From positions 1-64,000 of the forward strand of contig JAKSZP010009660.1 of the NCBI GenBank assembly GCA_022478985.1: a DNA stretch of 64,000 nt, in the 5' to 3' direction. This stretch comes from Massospora cicadina (lineage: Eukaryota > Entomophthoromycota > Entomophthoromycetes > Entomophthorales > Entomophthoraceae). A model generated the notes under the pieces. It was not told the origin of the DNA. It did not search any database and saw nothing but the letters and a program-made list of their open reading frames with translations. This document shows positions 34,330-46,439 of this stretch, one piece after another (position 1 is the stretch's first letter; every line of letters begins with the position of its first letter). Position numbers and translations under genes: made by a program.

Positions 34330-34990
34330 CATCATTTGCCATGGTTAGCATGCCCCAGTACAGTTTTGTATAGTTTGCAAGCGTTTCATAGAACGTCTTT
34401 GCATCATATATAAGACTTTCGCGCCTTAAGGAATTTAATTTTAAGGTAGAAGATTGGCAAACTCTCTGATCTTTTCTACCTTCCTATAGGAGATGTTGAA
34501 AGGCAGGTTTCCTGGTTGTCACAATCTCTGCTCCGCTTAACTCCTTGATAACAACATTCTTCCCATTTTGGTAAGACATTTCAATCTAATTGATCTTGGG
34601 CATCACCTGCTCCTAGCTCTTAGGCCAGTGAGTTTATTAAAGTTGCCAGTTTGGCTTTGTCACTTAAGCAATTCATGCTTAGATAAAATAATGACAAGGC
34701 AGTATTGTTCCTTTATTATTGATTCTTGAAAATCAATGATGTGACCTTAAAACTTCCGGCTTCCTCCATGGCTTGGTTAAAGTTTCTTATGGCGTGGGTG
34801 GTAGATCAGCCCCGCTGGTCTGGAGCTGAAGTTTAGGCTAGATAAGGTAGTGGTGGATGAACTGGCAATGGGCATTGGACAAGCTAGTGTTTTAGTACAG
34901 TTGTCTGGGACGGCTGGAGTGGCGCTGGTTGTGTATTTGTAATGGTGGTTTTAAGTGAGCTTTTGGGGGTGGATATTGAGGCTGAATGAC
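34330..34990 (-). pseudogene. E7 gag-like frame with proline-rich N-terminal linker
   Basis: One minus-strand frame with only isolated stops reads TTITNTQPAPLQPSQTTVL, HAIRNFNQAMEEAGSFKV, SDKAKLATLINSLA and KNACKLYKTVLG-type text. A proline/threonine/glutamine linker is followed by helical text, as expected for a gag matrix-capsid region. Beyond the frame (34154-34329) a segment TFNAPNKGK resembles the pre-knuckle text of E2 gag (TFDAPNRSF), supporting the assignment. No zinc knuckle was found. Confidence 0.45.
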
Positions 34991-35834
34991 ATAACCTCAT
35001 CATGGTGAGCTCCTTACCATAATCAGAACCTGAATATGTGAGAATGGACTCAGGGAATCAGTAAAGATCTAATGCAATTTCTGACAGGAGGTTTGTCAGG
35101 AGTACAGAGTTCATTTATGATTTTATCCCAGAACTGATCCAGTTTTCCAGAGAATATTGGGTTCTCATTTTAAGAGTTGATAGGCTATTAATGTTTTTGG
35201 TTAAACGGTTATAGGATGGGCCTTTAAGTCAATAGATTTCCTTGGTAAGATGGTGATTCTCAAGCCCTGTGCCTAGGCAAGTCATTCAATGATAATAATT
35301 ATTTGCCCAGATAATTAGAAGTTTAGAAGTCTCAATAAGGCTTCCTTCAAAGCTGCAGAACGTACTGACTAACCATAGTGTTAGATTTTAATGGTTGATT
35401 CGAAAACAAACCCTTTGAGAAAACCATCAATGCTAATAGATTACTCCCCATTGGATGGAACCTTTGATCCTTTACAATTTATCTGCATAATCTATAAATA
35501 AGATTCACCTCATAACCACTTTGATTGCATCTGCTACCTAATTATTGTGGCTAATAATAACTATGATATAATTACATTATGGCCAATTATGGGCCCAATT
35601 GGGTGCAAAGTGGTCTCACGGCATTCAAATTGCACCTCCTAAATTATGCACTAATATTAATGCACTAAGGCGGAATTTTGGGTTCAATCAATGAACATGA
35701 CTATTATGCTTTTAAACATAGATGTCCCCAAAATAAGTGGCGTACTTAGTGTTATGAAAGGCCTGCTGACGTCCCAATTAGGGGTGCGTCATCTTTATTG
35801 TTCATATATAATATTATCCCCATTTATTGTTATT
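34991..35834. other. No recognisable feature
   Basis: AT-rich; no frame that can be followed and no similarity noticed to other parts of the window. Confidence 0.35.
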
Positions 35835-36129
35835 TGTTGAGAAATGACGTAGCTCTAGTCAGGAAGATTTTGGTGTTAAGTCGCAACCAAAATCGTCCAT
35901 ATTATGAGAGTAAAATTGCAATCAATTAGGCTGAAATGATTTTCTTGGGTCAATTCAGGGCTAAATTGACTTGGGAGTAATTCATGATTATAGCCTTGAC
36001 CAGCAAAGATTGGCATAATATTTATGAAATCATCTAATAGATGAGTTTGGCCAGGAGATGCCTGAGAGGTATATAATACGGGTGCCTGGCCAATTAATAA
36101 AACTTCATTTATCTATTAATCACTTAACA
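35835..36129 (+). repeat. Candidate solo LTR (about 295 bp)
   Basis: Bounded by tgttgaga at 35835 and cttaaca at 36129, giving TG...CA ends with a short imperfect inverted terminal match (TGTTGA/TTAACA). It contains a TATA box (gtatataata near 36069) and AATAAA about 25 bp later, the usual order of an LTR promoter and poly(A) signal. The 5-bp flanks do not match, and no primer-binding site follows, so this is a candidate only. Confidence 0.4.
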
Positions 36130-36497
36130 ACTACTTTACTTTAGGTTATTAATTTTTGATGTCCATCTGTCATCCATATGATATTTGTATCTGCTGCCTT
36201 TACATCTATATTAGATAGTTGTGTGCGCTTATACTTCCTGAAGAGAAGAACTCAGTTAACTGCTGGTGAAGTAGTCCAAATTATAAAGGAATAATTTCCT
36301 AATTTTGTAGAAGACAGAAGGTCTCATAGATGTTGTTGCCAGTAGACTTTTATACGGTATAATACCAGAGCGTTTGATATTGGGGATTATTAGAATCTAC
36401 TTTTTGATAACAAGCAGGAGTTTCATTAGAAAAGAGAGTATATAGATCCTCAATTTTGTTGGCAATTTTAGCTTTAAACATCAGCTAAAAACTTAAC

Positions 36498-36513
36498 ACT
36501 TGGTGCTCCACTT
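36498..36513 (+). promoter_or_regulatory. Candidate LTR end and primer-binding site
   Basis: The sequence cttaaca at 36491-36497 is followed by TGGTGCTCCACTTC at 36500. The first eight bases equal those of the E2-type primer site, and the LTR-like ending aaca precedes it. The implied tRNA end (GTGGAGCACCA) is close to an isoleucine-type GGAGCACCA end. Only about 290 bp of possible downstream element remains before the LTR fragment at 36804. Confidence 0.35.
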
Positions 36514-36803
36514 CTAATCTTGGATCAGGGTTTTGGCAATCAACCACAACACCTGAGATGTGGAAACTTTTGGTTAACCCTTTAACCATTTGTCAGATGG
36601 TGAGACCAATCTGAGTATATTAATAATTGGTGGCTTCTGAAGATGCGTGCTATGCCACATCAGCCTCAGGTATTCCTTGACCTGACCGCAGTGTTGGGTC
36701 ACATTACATTAGGATGATGCCTTGTTGGTCTAGCACTTGTGCGATGATGTATAACATAGATAAGCACATAATTAGCCAGCAATTATGCTTAATCATTTAT
36801 GGC

Positions 36804-37342
36804 TCCAGTATTTAGAGTATTATAAACCAGTATTTAGAGTATTAAAGAAAACCAGTGTTTACAGTATTAACATTAGTTACATTATAAATTTTATGTATAG
36901 TTGGACTATCAACTTCTATTGTGTATTTCTATCTCAAGAATATTATTGCAGAGGGCAATAATTGGAAGAATCTCAGAGAGAAGAGTAAAGATCTGAGTGG
37001 GGATCTAGAGAAGAAGGAACCACAATCAGGGATAGCTGCCAACTGTGTGTTGGGCTGAAAGATACTGTCACCGGGGTATCTCAGTGAAGATTGGGTGGAC
37101 AAGAGCATAGGGAACAAATCCCTACAAGTAAAACTTCACAAGTATTTAATCAGAAATACTGACTAAGTGTTGGTCCAAACCATAATTCATATTTAACTAC
37201 AGATAATAGTCTCCAAACTATTTATTGATTAATAACAAATTCTACTACACAAAGCGACAAAGTGCATGAGGAAACTGAACCTGTGCAGTAAAAAGGTTAC
37301 TGGGTTGCTTGCCAATAACAACCACTAGAGTAAATTTTTACA
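36804..37342 (+). repeat. Truncated LTR of the E2 family, opposite orientation
   Basis: It is the reverse complement of the first half of the E2 right LTR (12302-12840), ending cleanly with ...taaatttttaca at 37342. The part with the other LTR end is missing, and no primer site follows. In 36929-37117 only one base differs from 12527-12715, while the outer 200 bp shows roughly 15 differences. Confidence 0.88.
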
Positions 37343-37639
37343 AACCCCTATCTGGTGGTGGCAAAACAAGATCAGACCCCTATTTGGTACTCAGGCAAAA
37401 CTTGTTTCTAGACGTTGCTTTTATCCACCTCTCATTTACTAATAGTTCCCATAGACTTGGTATCTAAAGCTTATATTCAAAATATTTTATCTGCCAGCCT
37501 TTGCATTGTGAGCTCAGATGTTACTGGTGCAATCAGGTTCTAATATAAGTTGTACAGTTGAGGATAAGATCAACCCTTGGCCATATAGATCTAAAAAGGG
37601 TGACATCTGAATAGCTTGATGGTAGCTCATGTGGTATTC

Positions 37640-38250
37640 CAGTAGAGCTGCCGGAAGGTTTTTTTTCTACTAAGATGGGTCAGATTGCGCCATCTTGCAG
37701 AGGTTGGCGACTAAAGTTCCATTCACTTGTTCCACTACTCTGTTGGTAACAGGATAATATGGGGCAGTAAAGGAGGAATAATTGTCCATCAAAAAATCAA
37801 AATTAACAATCACTTTATATATTTAGTTGGTGTCAATATCAGACAACATTACTTTCAGGCTACCATGGCAAGTAAAGAACATTTTGAATAAAAATGAAGC
37901 GTTTGATTTAAAAGTGGGCGAGACAATTGAGGTGGCCTCAACCCATTTTATGAAGTTAGCAACCATTAATATGATATACTGGTGATCGTATATTTCTATA
38001 AGTAGTGGACCAACAACGTTGATGCTATTAGCAAATGGGGTAATAGGGCCCATGACCTGGTGTTGATATAATAATGAAGGTTTTTGGCTAGCACAAATAA
38101 GACAGTAATTAATGATATCTTGGATTGATTAAATCACTCTTCCCAGTAGCGTTGCTCTAGCACCACTGATGAGTTTTACTTATGTCGCCATAGCCTACAG
38201 TTGAGTGGCTCTCCAGAACAGTCTCCATGATAGATGGCGAAAGGACATAA
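37640..38250 (-). pseudogene. E3 integrase
   Basis: An open minus-strand stretch (37823-38053) reads SINVVGPLLIEIYDHQYI, MVANFIKWVEA and CHGSLKVMLSDIDTN. This is the rve core, from the first acidic-residue region to the SDRGT block (here SDIDTN). Further left, NRVVEQVNGTLVANLCKMA (37680-37750) corresponds to NG.VER.NGTL. The usual aspartate of the first block (DhhGPL) is asparagine here. Confidence 0.85.
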
Positions 38251-38479
38251 GGCAACTAAGAGGTTTCAATTTGATTATATAATGATCTGCCTCTATCTGA
38301 GTCCTCTTGTCATTTTTTCAATTGTTACTAAACTGCGGGAGCTCTTGGCTTTATTACTTAAGTTTCCAAAAAGGTCATAAAAATGATTCTCCTAAGAGGC
38401 ATAGAGAGACAATATTGGTATTCATAACAATCCTTCAGAGTTTTGTGCTATCACATCATTACAGTACAATAAACTATGA

Positions 38480-39000
38480 AAAGTTTATAACCTTGGGCTT
38501 TGGTGCCCAGCTTGCCAGAAGTCCATCTGAATCCTTAAATTTTTGTAGTTACCATATTGATGCATGGTCTTTACCCACTATAAAATGGTTCATATATAGA
38601 AAATGACGAAATTGTTTAATGGAAAGCAAGACAGTTAGTCATTCCTGATTGGTGACACTATAATTCATCTCCGCCCATGTAATATTTTACTGAAGTATGA
38701 TATAGTATGGTCAATTTGATTAATCAAGTAGTGCCAGAATGGCCCTAAACGCCACATCATAGGCGTCAGTAAAGTGGAAAACGGTTTGTCAAACTCAGGA
38801 TGTATCAATACAGGGGTGGTTTCAAAGATTTCCTTAGGACGTCAAAAACTTATTGTTGAGTTTCTTCCCATTGTAACATAACCTTCTTGTAAAGAAGATA
38901 TGTCAGAGGCTCAGCGAGTTCAGCAAAGTGGGTGAAAATTGTAGGTAATAGCTAACCATCTTAAGGGAAGACCTAGATATCACATAAGCTGGATAGTCAA
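38480..39000 (-). pseudogene. E3 RNase H domain, poorly preserved
   Basis: Assigned mainly from position between RT and integrase and from short minus-strand matches at the RT junction (MVSYYLQFSPTLLN-like text near 38920-38960). Catalytic residues were not identified. Confidence 0.5.
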
Positions 39001-39660
39001 GTCATATCAATTGTGACCAATTTGTTGGATAGTGATTAAATCACTTTCTGATAACTTTCTTTCTAAGAAATATCATGTCAAGTTTAATAAAAGCTGCCAT
39101 TTGGCTAATTTAGCTTCAGTGACACAGAGCGGAGGCGTTCAAACACTTCTTTCATGTGAGGGAGGTGCTGGTGAAAGTGTGGTATAACATTATCACATCA
39201 TTAAGGTAAACTAGCACATGACAGCTTTAATTCCACTAACAAGCCATTTTTCTCTCTTTTAGTGTAGTGAGCATTAAATAGTCCTTGAGGCATGCGCATA
39301 GGTTAATCAACCCCACACTTTTTATGAGGTCAAATTTCTCCTAATCCTCCACTGCAAGCTCGATCTGCCAGTAGTCACTAGCAAGATCCATTGCAGAGAA
39401 GAAGTGAAAATTAGCAATGAGTCAAAGTGGTTTATCAGTTTGTGATTACGGATATCTGTCCTTTTGTGTAAGGGCATTCAAGCAGTGGTAATCCATATCA
39501 CATGATGCCCCATCCTTGTTTGTATAAGCAGTAATAATAAGGCTATGGACTTTATGAGGGCTTAAGTAATCCGGCGTCCAGGAGAAGCTTTAGTTTTTTC
39601 ACCACCTGGGCTTCTTAGACCTTAAATTTCTGGTAGGGTCAAGCATGGATTGGAGGAGAG
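39001..39660 (-). pseudogene. E3 reverse transcriptase
   Basis: Minus-strand blocks: FFSAMDLASDYWQIELAVED near 39350-39410, a degenerate MPQGLCN block (CLKDYLM) near 39280, and a YLDD equivalent reading VLVYLNDV near 39205. The fingers region (39440-39640) is in a different frame. Confidence 0.75.
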
Positions 39661-40229
39661 TCGCCCATAAGCATTCTATGCTGTACAAATTTCTTTATAT
39701 TAATTTATCAGAAATAATAAGAATAAGTAATAACACTTCAATAAAAGCATTCAAATACCGCTGCTGCTCAGAGCTAAGGGTGTCAATTATCATTATTTTG
39801 ACATGGGCAATAGTAATGTCCTAATTAATCCCTAAATCATGTAGATTTCTGCATCTATTACCAGATTAAACTTGACCAGCGGGTAGAGTCTGAACATATG
39901 CAACAGTTTGGTTTTGAGTTAATTGCATAGGTCAGTCAGTGTAATTGGCCATCAATATGGTTAGGGGACCAATAAACAGAATCTGGAACCTCCAAGAAGG
40001 TAAGAGGCTCATTAATGGCCAAATTAGGGTCTCAACCAATTTACAACAAGTGTTCCAGCATAATCATAGCTTGGATTCCCGTGTTCACTAGTATTTGATA
40101 TTTTGGGGGTATATTACCCAGCTATTGGAATATATGACATCCCTTCTTGAGCTCAGTGCTGGAAGCAAGAAGTTTGTTTTTTAGACTAACTACTCAGTAC
40201 TATAGTCTCTCAAGGAAATTTGGATGTTC

Positions 40230-40560
40230 CTAAAAACCCCTCTTAGGTTTCTTTTCATTTCCTTTTTTAGCATCTTTAACAACTAGGGGAATGCAATATC
40301 CAAGGAATGAAAAGCACTTTTTATGACTGATTTCAGTGTCAAATTCAATAAGGGATCTGGTGTTAATGAGAAGTTCATAACCATTATTCTCTAGCACAAA
40401 ATCCAGGGTGACACAACCAGTGATATGAACTGAAACATCAGGGAAGAGTAAGTACTCAGAGATCAGGTCCAATGAGGGCCCATTGTCCCATAACCCAAGA
40501 TGTGGCTTTGATCCTGCATGACCTTTATTCATTTTACTAGTCAAGAAGAGAGACATTTAC
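40230..40560 (-). pseudogene. E3 protease C-terminal half
   Basis: An open minus-strand frame of 108 codons contains YELLINTRSLIEFDTEISHK and FSFLGYCIPLV. These match the ILIGT.FL...F..EI and LG..IPL blocks of the E2 and E5 proteases. The DTG active site should lie just right of 40560, but the readable text there (ATVDTRSPV-like) is uncertain. Confidence 0.7.
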
Positions 40561-40999
40561 TGGGGATCTGGTATCAACTATGGCCAGAAATTTTACTTTT
40601 ATGTATGGCTACTTCAACTTGGGTACCCTATTGCCAAAGTTAGGGAGTGAGTAAATGATATAACCTGGTGGAAGTGGTCAAGAAAGAGCAGAGTAAGAAT
40701 AATCTAGATCTTTATCTTTAATTAATGAATCTAGGACGTCCAATTTGTCAAATGTGGATAAGAAGTGGCATTTAAAGCAGGTAGCAACGGTAGGTGTGGG
40801 ATGAGGCACAGAGTCGTCAACATAGGGTGCCTCACACCCTAAGGTAACTCACTTTTCCATCCTCATCAGTATTTTCTTCCAACAGGAATCCTCCTGATAC
40901 CTTAAGAACCCACAATAAGAGCATGGGTCATGTCAGGGATTAGATCATTGGAACTGTCCCATGGTATGATTGGGAGGCTGGTTCCACTTGTTAGGTGTT

Positions 41000-41560
41000 T
41001 GACGAACCTCTGGCTAAGGCAACTTCATGATAGATTCCTAAATATCAAAAATGGATTTAAACAGGTTTTATTCTAGAAAGTGTAGTATTTTTGCGTACTG
41101 TGCAGGACATGGAGAGGACAGAGGCAATGTCATCGTCCAAATTAACTCAATCACAGGAGGCAAGTGCCTGAGCTTTATGTAAAACTGCTCAGCAAACTTG
41201 ACATTTGTTTCTCCATATTTAAGCGCATCTGCATGAATTCCCGTTTACAATTGTACAGCAAATATACTACTTCCAAATTCCTTGATAAAGGCGTCCTTTA
41301 GCTCCGCCCAAGTAGTACACTGTTTGAAGTATAACGTCATAATGTCTTAAGCCTTACTATCAAGACAGGTATGTATGTGCTGGCACCATTGGCAATCTGT
41401 AGTGGGTTACATAAAATTTTGTACACATAAACATACAATTGGATGAGTTTAGTCCCAGTCATATACTTACCTTTGCAGGTGGGTTTGAATTATCCAACAG
41501 GTTTGTGGAAAACATGGAAAGTGGGAGTAGGAAGTTGGTCAAACTCAGTTGACTCCATGA
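41000..41560 (-). pseudogene. E3 gag core
   Basis: Minus-strand text around 41130-41340 (TWAELKDAFIKEFGS-like, then helical) matches the SWSYAEAKLAIMKEFGS block of E2 gag. No clear zinc knuckle was read between 40870 and 41000. Confidence 0.5.
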
Positions 41561-41781
41561 TTCCTAAGTCGGTTTTTGGACAGTCTTATTGACCTGAAAG
41601 TGAAAAAATACATATCATCCTGGAGGGTAGTGTAACAAGTGTTTACATGATCAAGTGAAGTTTTGGTGTCTAGAAAGTTGGCACAGATTTTCAATCTTGG
41701 TGGACTGGCTGCTGCTTTGGGGGCGTGGAAATAAGTTTTTATACAATGATACCAGAGTTATTCTCATCAAAAAATTAACCT

Positions 41782-42036
41782 TCAATGCTCATCCAGGCTC
41801 CTTGAGCCATCTTTAGCATTATTGTTAAAGAGCGCTACTTTGAGCTCTGTGATTTTCACCAGAGATGGATACACTGTCATTCTCATATTCTTTTCAAATT
41901 GGTAGAGCTGTGGTTGCTGGACATGTTCATGTGAATGTATGTCTTCGCTGGGTATCCTCAGAAGGAACAGGTCTTGGAGCACCAGTATTGAGTTTTTTAT
42001 CTTAAGTTCAAGCAGGGTTCTTTGAAGGCTACACAA
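41782..42036 (-). pseudogene. E3 gag N-terminal helical part
   Basis: An 84-codon minus-strand frame with TLLELKIKNSILVLQDLF and QLYQFEKNM shows leucine/isoleucine spacing compatible with a coiled coil. It lies where the other families of this window have their helical gag N-terminus. Confidence 0.4.
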
Positions 42037-42784
42037 ATATTATTCTTAATAGCTTTAGCGGAATCTCCTAGTAGACTATAGGCCTCTAGAGTAATTCTTT
42101 TGGCAGAATTAATGTCAATAAGTCAAGTCTCTGCTATTTTGAACAGGCAAATTCTTTAGTAAAATCTAGGCTAAATTTTTATATACAAACGAGAATATTT
42201 TTAATATAATTTATGGGTATTTATATGTTGGATCAAAGTTAGGAATTGAGTAGATTATGGCAATTTTTGGAATGATGCTTTGAAATGTTGAGAATTTCAG
42301 CAAAATTAATCTTTATTGATCAATTCAGCATATTAGAAAATCTCTGAATGGCAAAATCTTTATCAACGGATTTGGCAGGTATAGAACGGATTCAAGATTT
42401 TAGATGCTCGCCTTGAAGTTCACAATTTGTTGTGATTCTGTTGACTTCTATTATGGCGTAGCTCCTTAAATAGATTTTAATTATATCAGCATTTGAACTT
42501 CGTCTGAATGCATGTTATACCCATCATTCCTGATAATCAGTCAATTAGGCTATACACCACACCCACAGAATTGATCAAAAGGAGCCTGGTTTTAGGTTGA
42601 TTCAGGATATTACGTCATCAAAGCTCCAAGTAAAGTGGTTATGCCCGCCTACCTCAGACTCAACTAAGAGAAGTTTAAGTCTACCATGTACTATCAATTG
42701 GCTCAAGATTATAGGCCACACATATTGTTGACAGTACCTTGGATAGCAAGAGCCTTGTGAAAACCATGTTTAAGATTATTGTAA
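42037..42784. other. No recognisable feature
   Basis: Junction between minus-strand E3 and plus-strand E4; AT-rich, without LTR ends or primer site that I can see. Confidence 0.35.
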
Positions 42785-43416
42785 TTGAATACTGTGAAAT
42801 ACTCAAGGATATCAAAGAGTTATGCTACCCTAGGAGTAAAAGAGGATTTAGTCACAGACCGTGCAATTCTTGCTGAAGGCATGACAATTGGCAAGAGCAT
42901 TACAAAAGTGGAAATCACTATACATAAAGTCAAGCTACTAGCAGTACTGAATAGGAGAGGTCCATTAAATAACATGTCTTCCAAGATTATGAAAAGACTT
43001 TTAGTTTGCACCTGACATCAAATAACAAATCAAGTTCAATGCTGCCAGGACTGAGTCAATTTACTGCACTAAAAGCCTATTCCGCATTACCCTTACAATT
43101 TGGATGCATTGTCTTGTTTAATACAGCCGTGGTTCTTGAAAACAACCATTCCAATTTCCTCATAAAGATGCAGTTCCTATTTTTTAGTACTAGATGGTCC
43201 CAACCCGAAGATGCAGTTCCTATTGATTGTGGAGGAATCATGAAATATAATCAAATCTCATTCAGTCCTCTCAATTGCAAAATGCCACTTGTGTTACAAA
43301 ACGAGGAGAAGGAGGAGCGAAATAAGAAAGTATGCTTAGTCAAAGAAGAGCATTCCAATTACTTGGTTAGCTACACCCTAAATACAAAGGGAACTCAACA
43401 GTTACCACTGACATAG
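42785..43416 (+). pseudogene. E4 protease
   Basis: The plus strand reads KLLAVLNRRGPLNNMSSKIM, where other copies have AIVDTGAPINIVSTKLV, so the DTG active site is replaced by NRRG. In another frame it continues as KAYSALPLQFGCIV and NHSNFLIKMQFL (equivalent to ILIGT.FL). A lysine/glutamate-rich stretch follows (NEEKEERNKK). The protein would have been the polyprotein protease; it cannot be active. Confidence 0.75.
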
Positions 43417-43889
43417 AAGCAGAGTCTGGATTGCCCTTGAGCTCCAGCGAAGTTATGGAAGTACTTCAGGAAGACAGAGTGTTATGTGGTCAACATCAGA
43501 ACTAACATTATGGAACAAATGATACCTGAGATTTACTGTCCCAAATGAGTCATAGAGAAGAAACACATAGTCATGCTTTGGTTCTACGATTCTTCCTACC
43601 AAAGAAAGTCAGATTCCTCCTTGGAAAACTTTCAAGAACCTTGTCAAGATAAAGAAGTAAAAACTTTTGCAAAAAAGGAATCTTTACTACCATGCTGATT
43701 TTGAGTCAGTTCACGCCAAAACCGGCATCAAAGAGACTAGGTTCAGTAGTCACTTACACAGGAAGAGCGTGAACTCAATGAGCTCTTGTATCAATACTCC
43801 AATTTTTTCATCAGCAAAACAAACGGTTATGCTTTTTTCAAGATGGAGTCACATTATTGACACTGAGAGCTATGTATCCATTTGTAAAA

Positions 43890-44430
43890 GCCATACCACC
43901 TTTCCAAGAAAAAAGAAGAAGTTACATTGAATAAACTTTAGCAACTTTTGGATTCAGGCTTAGTACGCCTTTCAATGTGTCCTTGGGAGTCTCCCCTTCA
44001 TCTGGTGAAAAAATGATGGGACTCCCCACATAGTCTGGATTACTAAAGATCAAAAAACCTAAAGAATTAGAAATTTACTTCCACAATTCATCAATAATGT
44101 GTTGAAATGACTCAAAAGATTGAGCTACTATCAGCAGTGGACCTGACAAGTGTATATTGGCAGATGGAGCTGTCACTAGCAAACAGGAGAAATGTGCGCT
44201 GATCATCATTCAAGGCCTGTATGAGCTAACTTGTATGCCACAGGTCTTGTGCAACGCCCAGTCTACTTTTAAAGAGTACTAGATATAAATTTTAATGATC
44301 TGAAGTACAGGTGCTCATTTACTTGGACAATATCTCAGTGTTCAATAAGACGTTCATGGATCATCTGGCATAATTGAAATAAGTTTTTACCTACTTAATA
44401 TAACAACCTTAATCTAAAGAGAATCAAGTG
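43890..44430 (+). pseudogene. E4 reverse transcriptase
   Basis: Plus-strand blocks: LLSAVDLTSVYWQMELSLA, then GLYELTCMPQVLCNAQSTF and a YLDD equivalent reading VLIYLDNISVFNKTFMDH near 44310-44360, with the second aspartate changed to asparagine. Three frames are required. Confidence 0.82.
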
Positions 44431-44479
44431 CTTGTTTTTGAGGAGCTAGTTGAAATTTCTTGACCATGAAGTGAACAAA

Positions 44480-45180
44480 AGAGAAATTAAGCCCCATCAA
44501 GGCTATATTGAAGCTATTGTCAGATGAGTTTCCTTTAGTGCATGAAAGGTGTCCATGTTTTCTTGGGCATGGTGGGCTACTATTGCTATTTGAGCCAAAC
44601 TTTTCAGACATAGCTAGCCACTCATGCACCTACTCAGCAATGGTGTACTATATAGTTGGTAATAAGAGCGATAAGATGGCTTCAAACATTTCAAGCATAA
44701 GCCGATATCTTACCAATCTAGATATAAATGGTTTTATAAGAATCCTCTACATTTTTATACATGCAGTAACGTAAATATGGGGTCCCTCTTAGAACAGTTG
44801 GACAAATAGTGAGTTTACCATCCTAATGAGCTCAAGTCAAAGTCATAACCAGTGCATAATGAAACTACACGGTTACAGTGCACAAGTCCTAGTAGTTATA
44901 AAAGCAGTGCACTACTTTCAGCTCAACATTTTTTCAGATTAAACTTGAGTTTATTACTAAACATGTCTCTCTGAAATTTGTTGAAAAACATGAAGGATCT
45001 AGATGGCAGATTAAAGAATGGACTTTTTAGCTTTAAGGCTACTTTTTTCTAGCTCTGCACCAGTAAGTCAAGAAGCACCTGAACACAGAAGGCTTGTTAC
45101 ATTTGTCTTTTATAAGGATATCAGACATTATGGGAAAAAACCTGACTACTCAACTCCCACAACTGAATTGACATCTGGAC
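44480..45180 (+). pseudogene. E4 RNase H region
   Basis: Assigned by position after RT, with HGGLLLLFEPNFSDIA near 44570-44605 matching the GYYRRFIpnFSdIA junction. Later text around 44930-45010 (KHVSLKFVEKHEGSRWQI-like) fits the end of the domain. Catalytic residues are not identifiable. Confidence 0.55.
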
Positions 45181-45631
45181 CTGATAAGGGTTAAAAATTA
45201 ATTCACTTAGTCACATGGAGAAATCAATAGTTGATAGGCTCAAAGTGACATTAGGAAAATTCTGTTAGACCAATTTGAGCTTAAGGTACCCCAAGAGGGG
45301 ATTCTGCAAATTGAAATGAAGGATTATTAGAAGGTCAGTCAACAAATAGCCAAGATGGCATTTGAGGCAGCAAATTAAGATGAATCTGAAAAGGGTTAAG
45401 AAACAAGAATCTGTCCATCAAACAATCTAAGAGTTACAAGTCTCAACCAACTTGGTACATTCAACTTAAATTTCTGTCTTATTATAAATATGATACAAAG
45501 GCAATATTCCATTTGAAATGCATCGCCTGACTGAGAGCCTCCCTTTCAGATATCACCTTCATTTTTTTATTAACCCTTTTCTTATTGGGTTTATATTGAT
45601 AATGTGACATATAAAACCCTTTTTTCTATAC

Positions 45632-45852
45632 TATAAAAAGGACGTCGTTATTTCTATACCTCGTTTTGGTACTTGTATACTATGTTCACTTCGCTGTACT
45701 TACCATAGGACGGATAATCTAGATGACAGGACACAAACGGTGACTTAGACCATTTAAAATAAAATAAAATTATTGTGTGTCTTTGACGGCTTCAATTATT
45801 GAATGTCAGGCTTCTTGGGCATAACACCATTGAGCTTAAAAATGGATGTACA
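45632..45852 (+). repeat. 3' part of the E5 5' LTR
   Basis: A TATA box (tataaaa, 45632-45638), AATAAA (45758-45763) and an end at ...gatgtaca (about 45852), followed by a primer-binding site, give U3-R-U5 order on the plus strand. The upstream start of the LTR could not be fixed and lies left of 45632. Confidence 0.5.
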
Positions 45853-45858
45853 AAAGGC

Positions 45859-45875
45859 TGGTGCTTACTACAAGG
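45859..45875 (+). promoter_or_regulatory. E5 primer-binding site
   Basis: TGGTGCTTACTACAAGG, two mismatches from the first 17 bases of the E2 and E8 site. It marks the start of E5 internal sequence and its plus-strand orientation. Confidence 0.65.
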
Positions 45876-46439
45876 TCTCAGCTGATGCTTAAAAATGCCG
45901 GCAACTAATTGATTGCACCATGGAAGATAACATGGTTTATAGTGTACCGCACTGGGTGCACAATGGGAATGGTGAAGAAGATTATAAATGGGGAAGTCCA
46001 ACCATTGTCATGTTTGAAGAAGTTCAAAAAATTTTCTGGATAATCCTAAATCTCAACATCTAGAATGAATTTCCAATGAAGGAGTCCAAGAGTTAATTCG
46101 TGGAGTCATTAACCCAGGAAAAAGAGCCAGTTGTAAAAGAGTATATAACATGGACTGACTCTCATAAACCTGTATATATCCAGCGCTCTCCCAGAGAGTT
46201 ATTGATCAAATTTAAATCTATCTCACTATATCATGCGGTTCCTCTAACTTGCGCTTTACTATATTGTTATTTACTATAAGTCCATAATGAGGAACTTCAT
46301 CATATCAATACACAATGGGCTTTATGGTGGACTATAAGCAGGTATATAATTTAGCATAATTATGTATGAGTCATATGCCGTTTAATCAAAGAAAATTGTT
46401 CCTGAATTATTCAGCTTCATACTCAAATGAGGACTAATG

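Larger units (their letters stand above)
31450..34990 (-). mobile_element. Ty3/Gypsy copy E7, heavily decayed
   Basis: The minus strand shows gag-like text (34330-34990), then RT (about 32000-32800) and RNase H (31480-31850), in normal Gypsy order. Integrase and LTRs are not found. The domains are readable only with many stops, and 32801-34329 (the expected protease and linker) has no clear motif. Confidence 0.65.
37500..42036 (-). mobile_element. Ty3/Gypsy copy E3, decayed
   Basis: The minus strand carries, from right to left, a helical gag N-terminal part, gag, protease, RT, RNase H and integrase. No LTR could be assigned to either end. The copy is independent of the LTR fragment on its left. 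Confidence 0.8.
42785..45470 (+). mobile_element. Ty3/Gypsy copy E4, decayed, gag and integrase not found
   Basis: Plus-strand order: protease, spacer, RT, RNase H. Upstream gag and downstream integrase are not readable. An LTR-like promoter and poly(A) signal follow at 45632 and 45758, but these more likely belong to E5. Confidence 0.7.

Noticed and set aside
36929..37117. A conserved 62-residue protein encoded twice (12527-12715 plus, 36929-37117 minus)
   Set aside because: Both stretches lie inside LTR sequence of the E2 family; the equal peptides follow from near-identical DNA, and the left LTR of E2 does not keep the frame.
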